DNA of 42,172 bases from Hafnia alvei (GTDB taxonomy: Bacteria > Pseudomonadota > Gammaproteobacteria > Enterobacterales > Enterobacteriaceae): positions 1 through 42,172 of the forward strand of contig NZ_FMIQ01000047.1 of the NCBI RefSeq assembly GCF_900095695.1, written 5' to 3'. Positions 16,428 through 25,922 of the stretch are shown piece after piece. Numbering within the stretch: the stretch's first letter is position 1; each line of letters begins with the position of its first letter. The notes beneath the pieces were generated by a model. That model saw nothing but the letters and a program-made list of their open reading frames with translations, was not told the origin of the DNA and ran no database searches. The position numbers and the translations under genes were made by a program.

Positions 16428-17681
16428 TTAGTGCGCAAGGCCAAACGTGTATTTAATAAAAGCGGATAAGATAGTGAAATCAGGATCGGCGAAGGTCACG
16501 CCAGTGGCACCTAAATAGCTGAATAACGGCAAAACGAGCGCGGGAAGAAAACACAATAATAAGCCGTTAACGAAGCTTGCAATGATTGCACCTCTTAAAC
16601 CACCGGTGGCATTACCAAAGATGGCTGCGGTACCACCGCAGGTAAAGCTGGCGAGAATTCCCGGCACAATAATCGGTAAGCCAAGCGAAGGGAAAATCGC
16701 AATACAGCAAAGTTCAGCAAAGAAACTCACTAAAAAACCAATCAATACCGCGTTAGGCGACTTATCAAAAAGTACCATGGGATCAACAGCCGGAATTGAT
16801 CCGGGAGCAATAGTTTGGGAAATACCTTTAAATGCGGGAACAATCTCCTCGGCAAATAACACCACGCCTTTTTTAGCAATAAATAGACCACCGGCAAACA
16901 CCGCCGATTTTTCCAACAGCCAAACAAGATAAGGTTTCTTCTCCATAATGCTAACCAAATATTCATTGCTGGAGAATAAAGAGGAGACACCAAGAAGGCA
17001 GAACATGGTGAGGAACGTTGCTACGTCTGAGTTTTTCAAAAAGCTGAATTTATCGCTGACGTTAACGTGTTCGACGTTAACAGAGGTGTTGCCAAACCAT
17101 TTACCTAGGAAAGAAGCGATAAGATAAGAACTGGATGCTGCGTGAGCGATACAATAATCATTATGACCGATAATTTTTCGGCTAAACCGGGACAAAATTG
17201 TTGGAAACACGGCCATATAGACGCCAATAACAACTGAGCCAAAGACGATGGAAAATAGCTCGCTATAGCCTAAGCCCACCAGTGCTGCTGTCACTGAAAA
17301 AGCCATAAAGACAATAAGATGCAATGACAGATAGATAGATTTAAATCGTGTATATCGCGCAAGCAGTATATTAATTATCATGGCAAAAAATAGAATAATT
17401 GCCGCAGGCCGACCTAGTCGGTCAATAGTCAGCGCCATAATCGCTTCGTTACTGGGAACCACACCCCTCAAGCCAAATGCGTGAGTAAACAGGTCGCTGA
17501 ACATGGTCAATACGCCACCCAGTATTCCGCCTCCGGTTTTAATCAGCACAAAGCCTAAAAAGGCTAATACGGTCCCTTTTATAATCGTGGTTAACTTTGC
17601 CTTTTGCAGGCAAAGTCCGCAGAAAGCAATAAAAGCTATGATGATCGATGGTGTTCCAAAAACCTTTAATAAATAGTCCAT
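16428..17681 (-). CDS. UlaA/SgaT-family PTS membrane permease (EIIC), stand-alone
   Basis: A polytopic membrane protein of 417 residues in the ascorbate-type PTS EIIC family, with family-like stretches GFVLIKTGGGILGGVLTMFS, GRPAAIILFFAMIINILLAR, FPTILSRFSRKIIGHNDYCI and a late GLPIIVPGILASFTCGG. No EIIA, EIIB or metabolic kinase is encoded nearby, so the permease either borrows soluble components from elsewhere or works without phosphorylation. The open frame extends to 17726, but the ATG at 17681 follows an AAGG and starts MDYLLKVFGTPS, a normal EIIC opening. It is paired with the downstream KdgF-like cupin. Substrate is unknown; a uronate-like compound is a guess from the cupin. Confidence 0.82.
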   Translation of the reverse strand: MDYLLKVFGTPSIIIAFIAFCGLCLQKAKLTTIIKGTVLAFLGFVLIKTGGGILGGVLTMFSDLFTHAFGLRGVVPSNEAIMALTIDRLGRPAAIILFFAMIINILLARYTRFKSIYLSLHLIVFMAFSVTAALVGLGYSELFSIVFGSVVIGVYMAVFPTILSRFSRKIIGHNDYCIAHAASSSYLIASFLGKWFGNTSVNVEHVNVSDKFSFLKNSDVATFLTMFCLLGVSSLFSSNEYLVSIMEKKPYLVWLLEKSAVFAGGLFIAKKGVVLFAEEIVPAFKGISQTIAPGSIPAVDPMVLFDKSPNAVLIGFLVSFFAELCCIAIFPSLGLPIIVPGILASFTCGGTAAIFGNATGGLRGAIIASFVNGLLLCFLPALVLPLFSYLGATGVTFADPDFTILSAFIKYTFGLAH

Positions 17682-18280
17682 GAGAAACCTTATTTTTATA
17701 TTAAGTTTAAAAATCATGTCCAGCAAGAAACGGCAACACTCATCCCCTCATCAAATAGCTAACTTAATGAGCCGCATTCTTTTTTATAAATAAAATTTGT
17801 TATTAGGCGTATTAATTTATTCCGTAGAAAAATAGTTAAATACTCTCTACTGTTATTTAATTAAATAATCCCCAACCATTTCACATGGCATAAAATTTAT
17901 AATTTTGGCTAATATATCTAACACCAAATGTAAAAAGACATCTGAGTAAGTAGGTTTATTGACTCATGCTTCGCCCCATTATCCCCATAAAAATGAACCG
18001 GCATTTCAAGTAAAGAAACATTCTACCAAAAAGGAGCAATATTTTTGTGACACCGATAACTAAACCTGCGTTTCAAAAATCATGAAACCAAATTAAAAGA
18101 CGTTTGATGATGATCACCCGTAAAGCAGCGCGGCGGCAATACGGCCTGTCTTTGACTACACTTTCTGTTGCGGATTACTTTCAGCATATAATTTCTCTTA
18201 CAGCAGATCCTAACGCTCAGGTACGAAGCGCTAAGATCATGAGCACTCGGTAATCCATAACGCTACCGAGGAATATATCT
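17682..18280. other. AT-rich 0.6-kb spacer between divergent permease and VOC genes
   Basis: Should hold the promoters of the permease (leftward) and the VOC gene (rightward). The left 350 bases are very AT-rich. From about 18100 the composition becomes more balanced, and a 48-codon frame (ATG 18107, stop 18251-18253) can be read there, starting MMITRKAARRQYGLSL. It has no recognised homologue and no clear ribosome site. A short hairpin (CTCGGTA 18246-18252 with TACCGAG 18264-18270) lies just before the VOC start. No convincing operator was found. Confidence 0.5.
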
Positions 18281-18709
18281 ATGCAATTAAGTACTTATCT
18301 TTTCTTTGACGGGAACGCTGAAGAGGCAATTGCGTTCTATGCTCAGGCGCTAGACGCCGAAGTTTTATTCAAAATGCGCTTTGGTGACGCTCCTGTCGAT
18401 GATGCTCAATGCGCAACCACGCCACCGTTCCCTACCGATAAAATTATGCATGCTTCGCTTAAAATTGGAGATAGTTTGCTTATGCTGAGCGATGGCAACA
18501 TGTGTGAGGAAGAGAAAAAGCACGGCGGCTATGCCGTTAGCCTGCACTCGAATGACTTAACACAGGGGAAAATTTGGTTTGAGCGACTATCGGAAGGGGC
18601 AACGGTGACGATGCCTTTTCAGGAAACCTTTTGGGCTTTAGGATTTGGGATGCTAACCGATAAGTTCGGGATCCCTTGGATGGTGAACGTAGAAAAGGCC
18701 ATGGGGTAG
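18281..18709 (+). CDS. PhnB/YjdN-like VOC superfamily protein
   Basis: A 142-residue protein of the glyoxalase/VOC fold, PhnB (3-dmu-9_3-mt) branch. Landmarks are YLFFDGNAEEAIAFYAQAL at the start, ALDAEVLFKMRFGDAP, IMHASLKIGDSLLMLSD in the middle and FQETFWALGFGMLTDKFGIP near the end. This branch usually lacks a defined reaction; E. coli YjdN is its best-known relative. The start follows a GAGG, 9 bases upstream. It stands alone and is convergent with erpA, with a shared terminator between. Confidence 0.88.
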   Translation: MQLSTYLFFDGNAEEAIAFYAQALDAEVLFKMRFGDAPVDDAQCATTPPFPTDKIMHASLKIGDSLLMLSDGNMCEEEKKHGGYAVSLHSNDLTQGKIWFERLSEGATVTMPFQETFWALGFGMLTDKFGIPWMVNVEKAMG

Positions 18710-18726
18710 TGGGTTGTTAAAAACAA

Positions 18727-18755
18727 AAAGCCCGCGATAGACACGGGCTTTATTT
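18727..18755. terminator. Bidirectional terminator between the VOC gene and erpA
   Basis: AAAGCCCG (18727-18734) pairs with CGGGCTTT (18744-18751). An A tract precedes and TTTATTTA ends the structure, so it can serve both the rightward VOC gene and the leftward erpA. Confidence 0.85.
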
Positions 18756-18763
18756 ACTAACAG

Positions 18764-19108
18764 TTAAACACTGAAAGAGGAGCCGCAGCCGCAGGTCGAT
18801 TTCGCGTTCGGGTTAGTTACGATGAAACGAGAACCTTCCAAACCTTCGGTATAATCGACTGAACCACCAACCAGATATTGCAGGCTCATTGGATCGACTA
18901 CCAGCATAACGCCCTGCTTCTCAATGGTCATGTCACCGTCGTTTACCTTATCGTCAAAGGTAAAACCATACTGGAAGCCGCTACAGCCTCCACCGGTGAT
19001 ATAGACGCGCAGTTTCAGATCCGGGTTTTCTTCGTCTGCGATCAGTACTTTAACTTTATTAGCTGCAGCTTCGGTAAACTGCAACGGCAGAGCCATATCT
19101 TCACTCAT
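18764..19108 (-). CDS. erpA: ErpA, A-type iron-sulfur carrier
   Basis: Transfers Fe-S clusters to apo-proteins, notably the isoprenoid enzymes IspG and IspH; ispG is also in this window. The 114-residue protein has the three cluster cysteines of A-type carriers: Cys42 (GGGCSGF), Cys106 and Cys108 (STCGCGSSF). Length is identical to E. coli ErpA. The 124 bases between clcA and erpA (19109-19232) should contain its promoter; I see no clear IscR box. It follows clcA on the same strand. Confidence 0.97.
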   Translation of the reverse strand: MSEDMALPLQFTEAAANKVKVLIADEENPDLKLRVYITGGGCSGFQYGFTFDDKVNDGDMTIEKQGVMLVVDPMSLQYLVGGSVDYTEGLEGSRFIVTNPNAKSTCGCGSSFSV

Positions 19109-19232
19109 TTCTCACTCCCAAACTCTGCTTTTCACAGAATGTTTCTACACAACATGGAGACACGTACATGCAGGTATCGTCAGAAATCCATGTTGATTTA
19201 TGCGGTCATTATCTAATACCTGACTAATTCGT

Positions 19233-20681
19233 TCAAGTATTGCTCGTCGGTAACGATGCCTTTTCCGCTTCTTGCTGAGCTGCTTGTTCTTGAGCCTGCT
19301 TTTGTGCCAGCTCCTGACGCTTGAGCGTTCTTTCTAAGATGCAAGAGTACAGCGGTTTTCCACCTAAAAACTGGGCTAATAGTGTAGCGCCAAGACAGGT
19401 AATGATCATCGGTAAAATGAGCTGATAGTTATCGGTCATTTCTAAAACCAGCACGATTCCGGTGAGCGGAGCCCTAACGGTGGCGGCAAATAGGGCCCCC
19501 ATTCCGGCAATGGCGAACGTGCCAGCCTCAATGCCGTATTGTGGAAACAGATGTGCACTTGCCATCCCAAATGCCGTTCCCAGCAACGTTCCCAAAGCCA
19601 GCATAGGCGCAAAAATGCCGCCTGGCGCACCGGAACCAAAGCACAGTAGCGTAGTGACTACGCGGGCAATAAAGATAAACAGCAACATGCCCATCGTGTA
19701 ATTCCCAGCAGCAGCAATTGGGATGAGATTAAAACCACCGCCCGCAGCCTCTTGCTGAATCAGTCCTAGCACGCCGCACAGCCCGCCTAGAACGCCGCCA
19801 ATCAGCACCAGTTTGCGCCAATCGCCACCGTGTAACCGCTGGAACATATCCTGAACACGGAATACGCCACGGTTAAACATTACCCCGACCACGCCAAAAA
19901 TCATGCCGAGCAGCAGGTACAGCCACAGAGTATTAATGCCAACGTTGCCCAACTTACCCACTTCAATGACCGTGCGTTCGCCGTTGAAAAAACGGAACAC
20001 CACGCAGGACATAATAACGCCAATAAAGACCGCTTTGATTGAAATCAGGCTATAGCGAAACTGCGGGCGCATCTCCTCAATCACAAATAAGATGCCCGCC
20101 AGCGGCGCATTAAACGCGGCGGTTAACCCCGCAGCCGCACCGGTTGCCAGAAGGCTATGGCGCGCCTCCGTGCTGCGAGCGCGAAACAGGTCATATACCA
20201 TTTGGCCAAGGTTCCCCCCCATCTGCACGGTGGGTCCTTCGCGTCCTAACACCATGCCAGCGCCAAGCGTTCCCAAACCACCGAAAAACTTCACAGGGAT
20301 CACTCGCCACCAGCGTACCGGACGTAAATTTTCTAGCGCCCCTTCAATTTCGGGAATGCCGGAACCGCCTGCCTCTGGGGCAAAACGACGGACCATATAA
20401 TAGCCAAACATCGCTAACAGCGCGGAGCCAATAAACGCCATCGGCCAAACAATAATCCAATAATCAGCTACGTGGGCCAATCCACCCAATCGCTGCTGCT
20501 GCACCCAATCGACGCTTTTTTCAAACGCTACGCCGATAAGACCCGCAAGAGTCCCGACCACCGCGGCCATTAATAAGATGGCCACTGGAGTTTTATCGCG
20601 GCGTAAAATTTGCAGTATCACGTCACTACGACGCAAACGCGTGGCAGACGGCAGAGAAGTTTGTTGTTCTTTCTGTGTCAT
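19233..20681 (-). CDS. clcA: ClcA, H+/Cl- exchange transporter
   Basis: Exchanges two chloride ions for one proton and supports extreme acid resistance. The 482-residue protein shows the CLC ion-path motifs GSGIPEIEG (about 107-114), GREGPTVQ with gating Glu148, and GAPGGIFAP, together with the proton glutamate Glu203 in VIEEMRPQF. The C-terminal tail after the last helix is Gln/Ala/Glu rich ([16 protein letters not shown]) and longer than in E. coli. It is divergent from hemL across a 249-base spacer, and upstream of erpA. Confidence 0.96.
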   Translation of the reverse strand: MTQKEQQTSLPSATRLRRSDVILQILRRDKTPVAILLMAAVVGTLAGLIGVAFEKSVDWVQQQRLGGLAHVADYWIIVWPMAFIGSALLAMFGYYMVRRFAPEAGGSGIPEIEGALENLRPVRWWRVIPVKFFGGLGTLGAGMVLGREGPTVQMGGNLGQMVYDLFRARSTEARHSLLATGAAAGLTAAFNAPLAGILFVIEEMRPQFRYSLISIKAVFIGVIMSCVVFRFFNGERTVIEVGKLGNVGINTLWLYLLLGMIFGVVGVMFNRGVFRVQDMFQRLHGGDWRKLVLIGGVLGGLCGVLGLIQQEAAGGGFNLIPIAAAGNYTMGMLLFIFIARVVTTLLCFGSGAPGGIFAPMLALGTLLGTAFGMASAHLFPQYGIEAGTFAIAGMGALFAATVRAPLTGIVLVLEMTDNYQLILPMIITCLGATLLAQFLGGKPLYSCILERTLKRQELAQKQAQEQAAQQEAEKASLPTSNT

Positions 20682-20930
20682 AATCAGTCAACTAAAGGTG
20701 TGGTTGATAAGTAATACAAATAAAAGAAGCGTTATTCTACATGGCAAACGTCGCTAAGTCCCCTTTGTGAGTGAGAGATTGCTACTCCATAAGGATAGCG
20801 TTTAGATCCACGTTGTGGAGATTGAATTATGTTCAACGCCAACCTGACGTTTTTCTTCATTTCATCTCAGTGACGACTTCTTTAGAATAGAAGCGACTTT
20901 TTACATTCAGCACAGGTCAGGAGCCGATTT

Positions 20931-22217
20931 ATGAGTAAGTCTGAAAGTCTGTACGCTCAGGCAAAAGAGCTAATTCCGGGTGGCGTTAACTCCCCGGTTC
21001 GCGCCTTCACCGGCGTTGGTGGTGTGCCTTTATTTATTGAGCGCGCAGATGGCGCTTACCTGTACGATGCCGATGGCAAAGCCTACATTGATTACGTTGG
21101 CTCATGGGGACCAATGGTTCTCGGCCATAATCATCCAGCGATTCGCGAAGCCGTGCTAGAGGCCGTTGGACGTGGTTTGAGTTTTGGTGCACCAACCGAA
21201 ATGGAAGTAAAAATGGCCGAACTGGTCACCACGCTGGTGCCAAGCATGGACATGGTGCGCATGGTGAACTCGGGTACAGAAGCAACCATGAGCGCCATCC
21301 GCCTTGCTCGTGGCTTCACAGGGCGCGATAAGATCATCAAGTTCGAAGGTTGCTACCATGGCCACGCCGATCACCTGCTGGTGAAAGCTGGCTCGGGTGC
21401 CCTCACCCTAGGCCAACCAAACTCTCCGGGCGTTCCGGCTGACTTTGCTAAACATACGCTGACCTGCACCTATAACGATATTGAGTCCGTTTTACAGGCG
21501 TTCAAACAATACCCTGACGATATCGCCTGTATCATCGTTGAACCGGTAGCGGGAAACATGAACTGCATTCCTCCGCAGCCTGAATTCCTGCCAGGTTTAC
21601 GTGAGCTGTGCGACCAATACGGTGCGTTGCTGATTATTGATGAAGTGATGACAGGCTTCCGCGTTGCGCTGGCTGGCGCACAGGATTACTACGGCGTGAC
21701 ACCGGACTTGACCTGCTTAGGCAAAATCATCGGCGGCGGCATGCCCGTTGGCGCATTCGGCGGTCGCCGTGACGTGATGGAAGCACTGGCACCCACCGGC
21801 CCTGTTTATCAAGCGGGTACGCTTTCAGGTAACCCTGTCGCGATGGCCGCGGGCTTCGCCTGCCTCAACGAGATCTCTCAGCCGGGTATCTACCCACAGC
21901 TAACCGAACTCACCGACAATCTGGCCTCCGGCCTGTTAGATGCCGCGCAGAAAGAAGGTATTCCACTGGTAGTGAATCACGTAGGCGGCATGTTTGGGAT
22001 CTTCTTCACCGATCAGGAAACCGTTACCTGCTACCAGGATGTGACGCGCTGCGACGTGGAACGTTTCAAACAGTTCTTCCATTTGATGCTGCAAGAAGGC
22101 GTGTACTTCGCTCCTTCAGCGTTTGAAGCGGGCTTTATGTCGCTGGCGCATTCTCAGGAAGATATTCAGAAGACCATCGACGCTGCGCGTCGTTGTTTTG
22201 TGAAGATGAAGAAATAG
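20931..22217 (+). CDS. hemL: HemL, glutamate-1-semialdehyde 2,1-aminomutase
   Basis: Converts glutamate-1-semialdehyde to 5-aminolevulinate, the second step of the C5 haem pathway, with PLP or PMP. It has 428 residues (E. coli 426), with PLP lysine Lys265 in [13 protein letters not shown], and [20 protein letters not shown] and [10 protein letters not shown] as the other cofactor-site segments. The start follows a GGAG. It is divergent from clcA as in E. coli and ends in a strong hairpin. Confidence 0.97.
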   Translation: MSKSESLYAQAKELIPGGVNSPVRAFTGVGGVPLFIERADGAYLYDADGKAYIDYVGSWGPMVLGHNHPAIREAVLEAVGRGLSFGAPTEMEVKMAELVTTLVPSMDMVRMVNSGTEATMSAIRLARGFTGRDKIIKFEGCYHGHADHLLVKAGSGALTLGQPNSPGVPADFAKHTLTCTYNDIESVLQAFKQYPDDIACIIVEPVAGNMNCIPPQPEFLPGLRELCDQYGALLIIDEVMTGFRVALAGAQDYYGVTPDLTCLGKIIGGGMPVGAFGGRRDVMEALAPTGPVYQAGTLSGNPVAMAAGFACLNEISQPGIYPQLTELTDNLASGLLDAAQKEGIPLVVNHVGGMFGIFFTDQETVTCYQDVTRCDVERFKQFFHLMLQEGVYFAPSAFEAGFMSLAHSQEDIQKTIDAARRCFVKMKK

Positions 22218-22228
22218 GTTTTATCCCA

Positions 22229-22255
22229 CGTACGCCGCGGTGCGGCGTACGGTTT
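22229..22255 (+). terminator. Terminator of hemL
   Basis: CGTACGCCGC (22229-22238) pairs perfectly with GCGGCGTACG (22242-22251) around a three-base loop, followed by GTTTT, 11 bases after the hemL stop. The short T run is interrupted by a G. Confidence 0.8.
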
Positions 22256-22274
22256 TCACTAAATATCGTTCATT

Positions 22275-22433
22275 TTAATCACGTGTTTGGATCCAGAACG
22301 CATGGATAAGCCCCGGAATATACCCTAGCAGCGTTAAGATAATATTTAGCAGAAAAGCGCCGCCAATCCCCTTGTCTAACAATACCCCTAGCGGTGGCAA
22401 TATAATGGTGAAAACAATTCGCCAAAATCCCAT
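22275..22433 (-). CDS. yqaE: YqaE, Pmp3/UPF0057 small membrane protein
   Basis: A 52-residue protein of two membrane helices in the Pmp3 family, found in stress-responsive membranes; its molecular role is not established. It is almost identical to E. coli YqaE: MGFWRIVFTIILPPLGVLLD at the start and LLGYIPGLIHAFWIQTRD at the end. A longer frame opens at 22496, but the ATG at 22433 carries the family start and is preceded by AAGGAG (a strong ribosome site). It lies alone between hemL and guaA, in a different neighbourhood from E. coli. Confidence 0.93.
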   Translation of the reverse strand: MGFWRIVFTIILPPLGVLLDKGIGGAFLLNIILTLLGYIPGLIHAFWIQTRD

Positions 22434-22540
22434 CTCACTCTCCTTAAATGGTGTTAATGAATTCCCATCATCTTGATGAGACACAACATTAAGCATAGAC
22501 CGCCATCCACAACTTGGTAAAAACTCAGATAATTAGACAT

Positions 22541-22566
22541 AAAAAAACCCCGCCGTAGCGAGGTTT
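22541..22566 (-). terminator. Terminator of guaA
   Basis: On the minus strand AAACCTCGC, TAC, GGCGGGG, then a run of seven T (complement of 22541-22547). The stem has one G-U pair. It lies 37 bases beyond the guaA stop. Confidence 0.85.
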
Positions 22567-22603
22567 AGTGTTTACCCATTAGCGAAAAATAATCCTTAAA
22601 CGA

Positions 22604-24181
22604 TTATTCCCACTCAATGGTAGCCGGTGGTTTGCCGGAAATGTCATACACCACGCGGGAAATGCCGTTGACTTCATTGATAATGCGGTTAGACACGCGG
22701 CCAAGGAAATCGTATGGCAGATGTGCCCAATGCGCAGTCATGAAGTCGATAGTTTCTACCGCACGCAGAGAGACAACCCAGTCGTATTTACGGCCATCAC
22801 CCATCACGCCAACGGAACGAACCGGCAGGAACACGGTGAATGCCTGACTCACTTTGTTGTACAGGTCCGCTTTGTGCAGTTCTTCGATGAAGATAGCATC
22901 CGCACGACGCAGTAGATCGCAGTACTCTTTCTTCACTTCGCCCAGCACACGTACGCCTAAACCAGGACCAGGGAACGGATGGCGATACAGCATGTCGTAT
23001 GGCAGGCCCAGTTCCAAACCGATCTTGCGCACTTCATCTTTAAAGAGCTCTTTCAGCGGTTCAACCAGACCCAGCTTCATCTCTTTTGGCAGGCCGCCCA
23101 CGTTATGGTGAGACTTAATCACGTGCGCTTTGCCCGTTGCTGACGCTGCAGATTCGATCACGTCTGGGTAGATAGTACCCTGTGCCAACCACTTAACGCC
23201 TGGCTGCTTACACGCTTCTTCATCAAAAACTTCAACAAATACGCGGCCAATGGTTTTACGTTTAGCTTCAGGATCGCTGATGCCAGACAGCGCGCTCAGG
23301 AAGCGCTCTTCTGCCTTAACGTGGATGATATTCAAGCCGAACTTATCGCCGAACATATCCATAACCTGCTCACCTTCGTTCAAGCGCAGCAGACCATTAT
23401 CAACGAATACACAGGTCAAACGTTTACCGATGGCACGATGCAACAGCAGCGCGGTCACAGAAGAGTCAACGCCGCCAGACAGGCCCAGGATCACTTCATC
23501 TTCGCCCACTTGTTCACGCAGACGTACCACCGCATCTTCGATGATCGTTGCTGGCGTCCACAGCGCTTCACAGCCACAGATATCCAGAATGAAACGCTCC
23601 AGCATGCGCTGTCCCTGATGGGTATGAGTCACTTCAGGATGGAACTGAACGCCGTAGAAGCGTTTTTCGTCATTCGCCATAATGGCGTAAGGACAGGTTT
23701 CAGTGCTGGCAACGGTGACAAAATCGGAAGGAATAGCGGTAACTTTATCGCCATGGCTCATCCAAACGTCCAGCACTGGAGTGCCGTCTTTAGTCAGAGA
23801 GTCTTTGATATCGTCAAACATTTTGCTGTGCGCGGTCACTTCAACCTGCGCATAGCCAAATTCGCGTTCGTTTGAGCTTTCTACATGGCCACCCAGCTGC
23901 ATCGCCATGGTCTGCATGCCGTAACATACGCCGAATACAGGCACACCGGCAGTAAAGACATATTCTGGCGCACGTGGGCTGTTGTTTTCAGTCGTACTTT
24001 CAGGGCCACCGGACAGAATAATACCGCTTGGGTTGAATTCACGGATCTGCTCTTCGGTAACATCCCATGCCCACAGCTCGCAATATACGCCGATCTCACG
24101 TACGCGGCGTGCCAGAAGCTGAGTGTATTGGGAGCCGAAATCCAGAATCAGAATGCGATGCTTATGAATATTTTGAGTCAT
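22604..24181 (-). CDS. guaA: GuaA, GMP synthase (glutamine-hydrolysing)
   Basis: Amidates XMP to GMP with ATP and glutamine, the last step of guanine nucleotide synthesis. The 525-residue enzyme has an N-terminal class I glutamine amidotransferase with nucleophile Cys86 (GVCYGMQ) and the catalytic FHPEVTHT segment, then the ATP pyrophosphatase domain with the P-loop [13 protein letters not shown] and the dimerisation domain ending [10 protein letters not shown]. Length equals E. coli. It is the second gene of guaBA, 104 bases after guaB. Confidence 0.98.
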   Translation of the reverse strand: MTQNIHKHRILILDFGSQYTQLLARRVREIGVYCELWAWDVTEEQIREFNPSGIILSGGPESTTENNSPRAPEYVFTAGVPVFGVCYGMQTMAMQLGGHVESSNEREFGYAQVEVTAHSKMFDDIKDSLTKDGTPVLDVWMSHGDKVTAIPSDFVTVASTETCPYAIMANDEKRFYGVQFHPEVTHTHQGQRMLERFILDICGCEALWTPATIIEDAVVRLREQVGEDEVILGLSGGVDSSVTALLLHRAIGKRLTCVFVDNGLLRLNEGEQVMDMFGDKFGLNIIHVKAEERFLSALSGISDPEAKRKTIGRVFVEVFDEEACKQPGVKWLAQGTIYPDVIESAASATGKAHVIKSHHNVGGLPKEMKLGLVEPLKELFKDEVRKIGLELGLPYDMLYRHPFPGPGLGVRVLGEVKKEYCDLLRRADAIFIEELHKADLYNKVSQAFTVFLPVRSVGVMGDGRKYDWVVSLRAVETIDFMTAHWAHLPYDFLGRVSNRIINEVNGISRVVYDISGKPPATIEWE

Positions 24182-24243
24182 GTCAGGCCTTGTTTAGAAA
24201 AATAAATAGCCAAAAAAAACGAAAATAGGTCACTGAATATTGA

Positions 24244-24274
24244 GCGGCGAGAAACAGCTTTGCGCCCTCGCCGC
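24244..24274. other. Hairpin in the guaB-guaA spacer
   Basis: GCGGCGAG (24244-24251) and CTCGCCGC (24267-24274) form a perfect 8-base stem with a 15-base loop, starting 12 bases after the guaB stop. There is no adjacent T run, so it is unlikely to be a full terminator. It may stabilise guaB mRNA or set the guaB to guaA ratio. Confidence 0.5.
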
Positions 24275-24285
24275 CTGTAGAGATA

Positions 24286-25752
24286 TTACGAACCCATGCG
24301 GTAGTTCGGTGACTCTTTGGTGATGGTCACATCGTGAACGTGGCTTTCTTGAATCCCTGCGCCGCTGATACGCACAAACTCAGCTTTGGTACGCAATTCA
24401 TCAATGGTTGCACAGCCTGTCAAACCCATGCATGAGCGTAGACCGCCCATTTGCTGATGGATAATCGCTTTCAGGTGACCTTTGTAAGCTACGCGGCCTT
24501 CGATACCTTCAGGAACCAGTTTGTCGGCAGCGTTATCGCTCTGGAAGTAACGGTCAGAAGAACCTTTAGACATCGCGCCCAGTGAACCCATACCGCGATA
24601 TGATTTGAATGAACGGCCTTGATACAGTTCGATCTCACCAGGGGATTCTTCGGTACCTGCCAGCATCCCCCCCACCATGACGCAGCTTGCGCCAGCGGCC
24701 AGTGCTTTCGCGATATCACCGGAGAAACGGATACCGCCATCGGCGATAACAGGAATACCAGTACCTTCCAGCGCTTCAACGGCGTCGGAAACGGCGGTGA
24801 TCTGTGGAACGCCAACGCCGGTAACAATACGTGTAGTACAAATAGAACCAGGGCCGATACCCACTTTAACCGCGTTCACACCGGCTTCAGCCAATGCTCT
24901 TGCACCCGCAGCCGTAGCAACGTTGCCGCCGATAATTTGCAGGTCAGGGAATTTAGCGCGAGTTTCGCGAATGCGCTGTAACACGCCTTCAGAATGGCCG
25001 TGGGAAGAGTCAATCAGCAGTACGTCAACGCCGGCTTCAACCAGCGCTGCAATGCGCTCTTCGTTGCCTGCACCAGCACCAACCGCAGCACCTACGCGCA
25101 GACGGCCATGCTCATCTTTACAAGCGTTAGGTTTGCGCTCTGCTTTCTGGAAATCTTTAACGGTGATCATGCCGCACAGGTGGAAGTTTTCATCAACAAC
25201 CAGCGCTTTTTCCACACGTTTTTCGTGCATGCGCTGCAGAACAACTTCGCGAGCCTCACCTTCTTTCACGGTAACCAAACGCTCTTTCGGCGTCATTACC
25301 GCAGTAACAGGCTGTTCTAAATCGGTAACAAAGCGCACGTCACGACCTGTGATGATACCAACCAGTTCCAGATCGTCAGTAACGACTGGATAACCCGCAA
25401 AACCATTACGTTCGGTCAGCTCTTTCACTTCGCGCAGAGTGGTGGTTGGCGTCACCGTTTGAGGATCTTTTACCACACCGCTTTCATGTTTTTTGACGCG
25501 GCGAACTTCTTCAGCCTGACGCTCAATAGACATGTTTTTGTGGATGAAACCAATACCGCCTTCCTGTGCCAAGGCAATCGCGAGGCGCGCTTCGGTAACG
25601 GTGTCCATTGCCGCAGACAGCATTGGGATATTCATACGAATGGATGAAGTCAGCTGAGTGCTAAGATCGGCAGTGTTTGGCAGAACGGTAGAATGGGCTG
25701 GAACTAAGAGAACGTCATCAAACGTTAGGGCTTCTTTTACGATACGTAGCAT
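24286..25752 (-). CDS. guaB: GuaB, IMP dehydrogenase
   Basis: Oxidises IMP to XMP with NAD+, the committed step to GMP. The 488-residue product has the same length as E. coli. It begins [20 protein letters not shown], has two CBS domains inserted (about residues 93-204), the catalytic loop [15 protein letters not shown] with its Cys (Cys305 in E. coli numbering) and the flap [15 protein letters not shown]. The frame opens ten codons upstream at 25782, but the ATG at 25752 is the family start. A PurR box and a TATAAT lie just upstream. Confidence 0.97.
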   Translation of the reverse strand: MLRIVKEALTFDDVLLVPAHSTVLPNTADLSTQLTSSIRMNIPMLSAAMDTVTEARLAIALAQEGGIGFIHKNMSIERQAEEVRRVKKHESGVVKDPQTVTPTTTLREVKELTERNGFAGYPVVTDDLELVGIITGRDVRFVTDLEQPVTAVMTPKERLVTVKEGEAREVVLQRMHEKRVEKALVVDENFHLCGMITVKDFQKAERKPNACKDEHGRLRVGAAVGAGAGNEERIAALVEAGVDVLLIDSSHGHSEGVLQRIRETRAKFPDLQIIGGNVATAAGARALAEAGVNAVKVGIGPGSICTTRIVTGVGVPQITAVSDAVEALEGTGIPVIADGGIRFSGDIAKALAAGASCVMVGGMLAGTEESPGEIELYQGRSFKSYRGMGSLGAMSKGSSDRYFQSDNAADKLVPEGIEGRVAYKGHLKAIIHQQMGGLRSCMGLTGCATIDELRTKAEFVRISGAGIQESHVHDVTITKESPNYRMGS

Positions 25753-25804
25753 GGGCAATATCTCACCAGAGTGGTAAATCAAATAGATTTAATATTGCCG
25801 CGGC

Positions 25805-25830
25805 ATTATACAGGCCGAAAACGGTTGCCT
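25805..25830 (-). promoter_or_regulatory. guaBA promoter with PurR operator
   Basis: On the minus strand AGGCAACCGTTTTCGG (25830-25815) agrees with the PurR consensus ANGCAANCGNTTNCNT at every fixed position but the last. A perfect TATAAT (25810-25805) follows 4 bases later, so repressor binding would block the polymerase. The predicted start near 25797 leaves a leader of about 45 bases. A good -35 is not evident. PurR repression of guaBA is known in E. coli. Confidence 0.85.
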
Positions 25831-25922
25831 CCAGTACTTTTTATAAAAAAGTCTTGCGAAGGTCATTCAAGCATGTAGTATCGACTGATTAACACCTTGA
25901 TTTAGAGTTTGATCTACGTCAC

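Noticed and set aside
18000-18095. KdgR-like half-sites (TGAAAC/GTTTCA type) upstream of the permease
   Set aside because: Only partial words in AT-rich DNA; no full palindrome that would support uronate regulation.
18107-18253. 48-codon frame before the VOC gene
   Set aside because: No homologue recognised, no ribosome site, and the region is expected to be the VOC promoter and leader.
23321-23875. 184-codon open frame opposite guaA
   Set aside because: Shadow frame of a strongly conserved gene, no signal or domain of its own.
24677-25393. 238-codon open frame on the plus strand opposite guaB
   Set aside because: Fully antisense to guaB, whose own motifs are all intact; composition is that of a mirrored coding strand.
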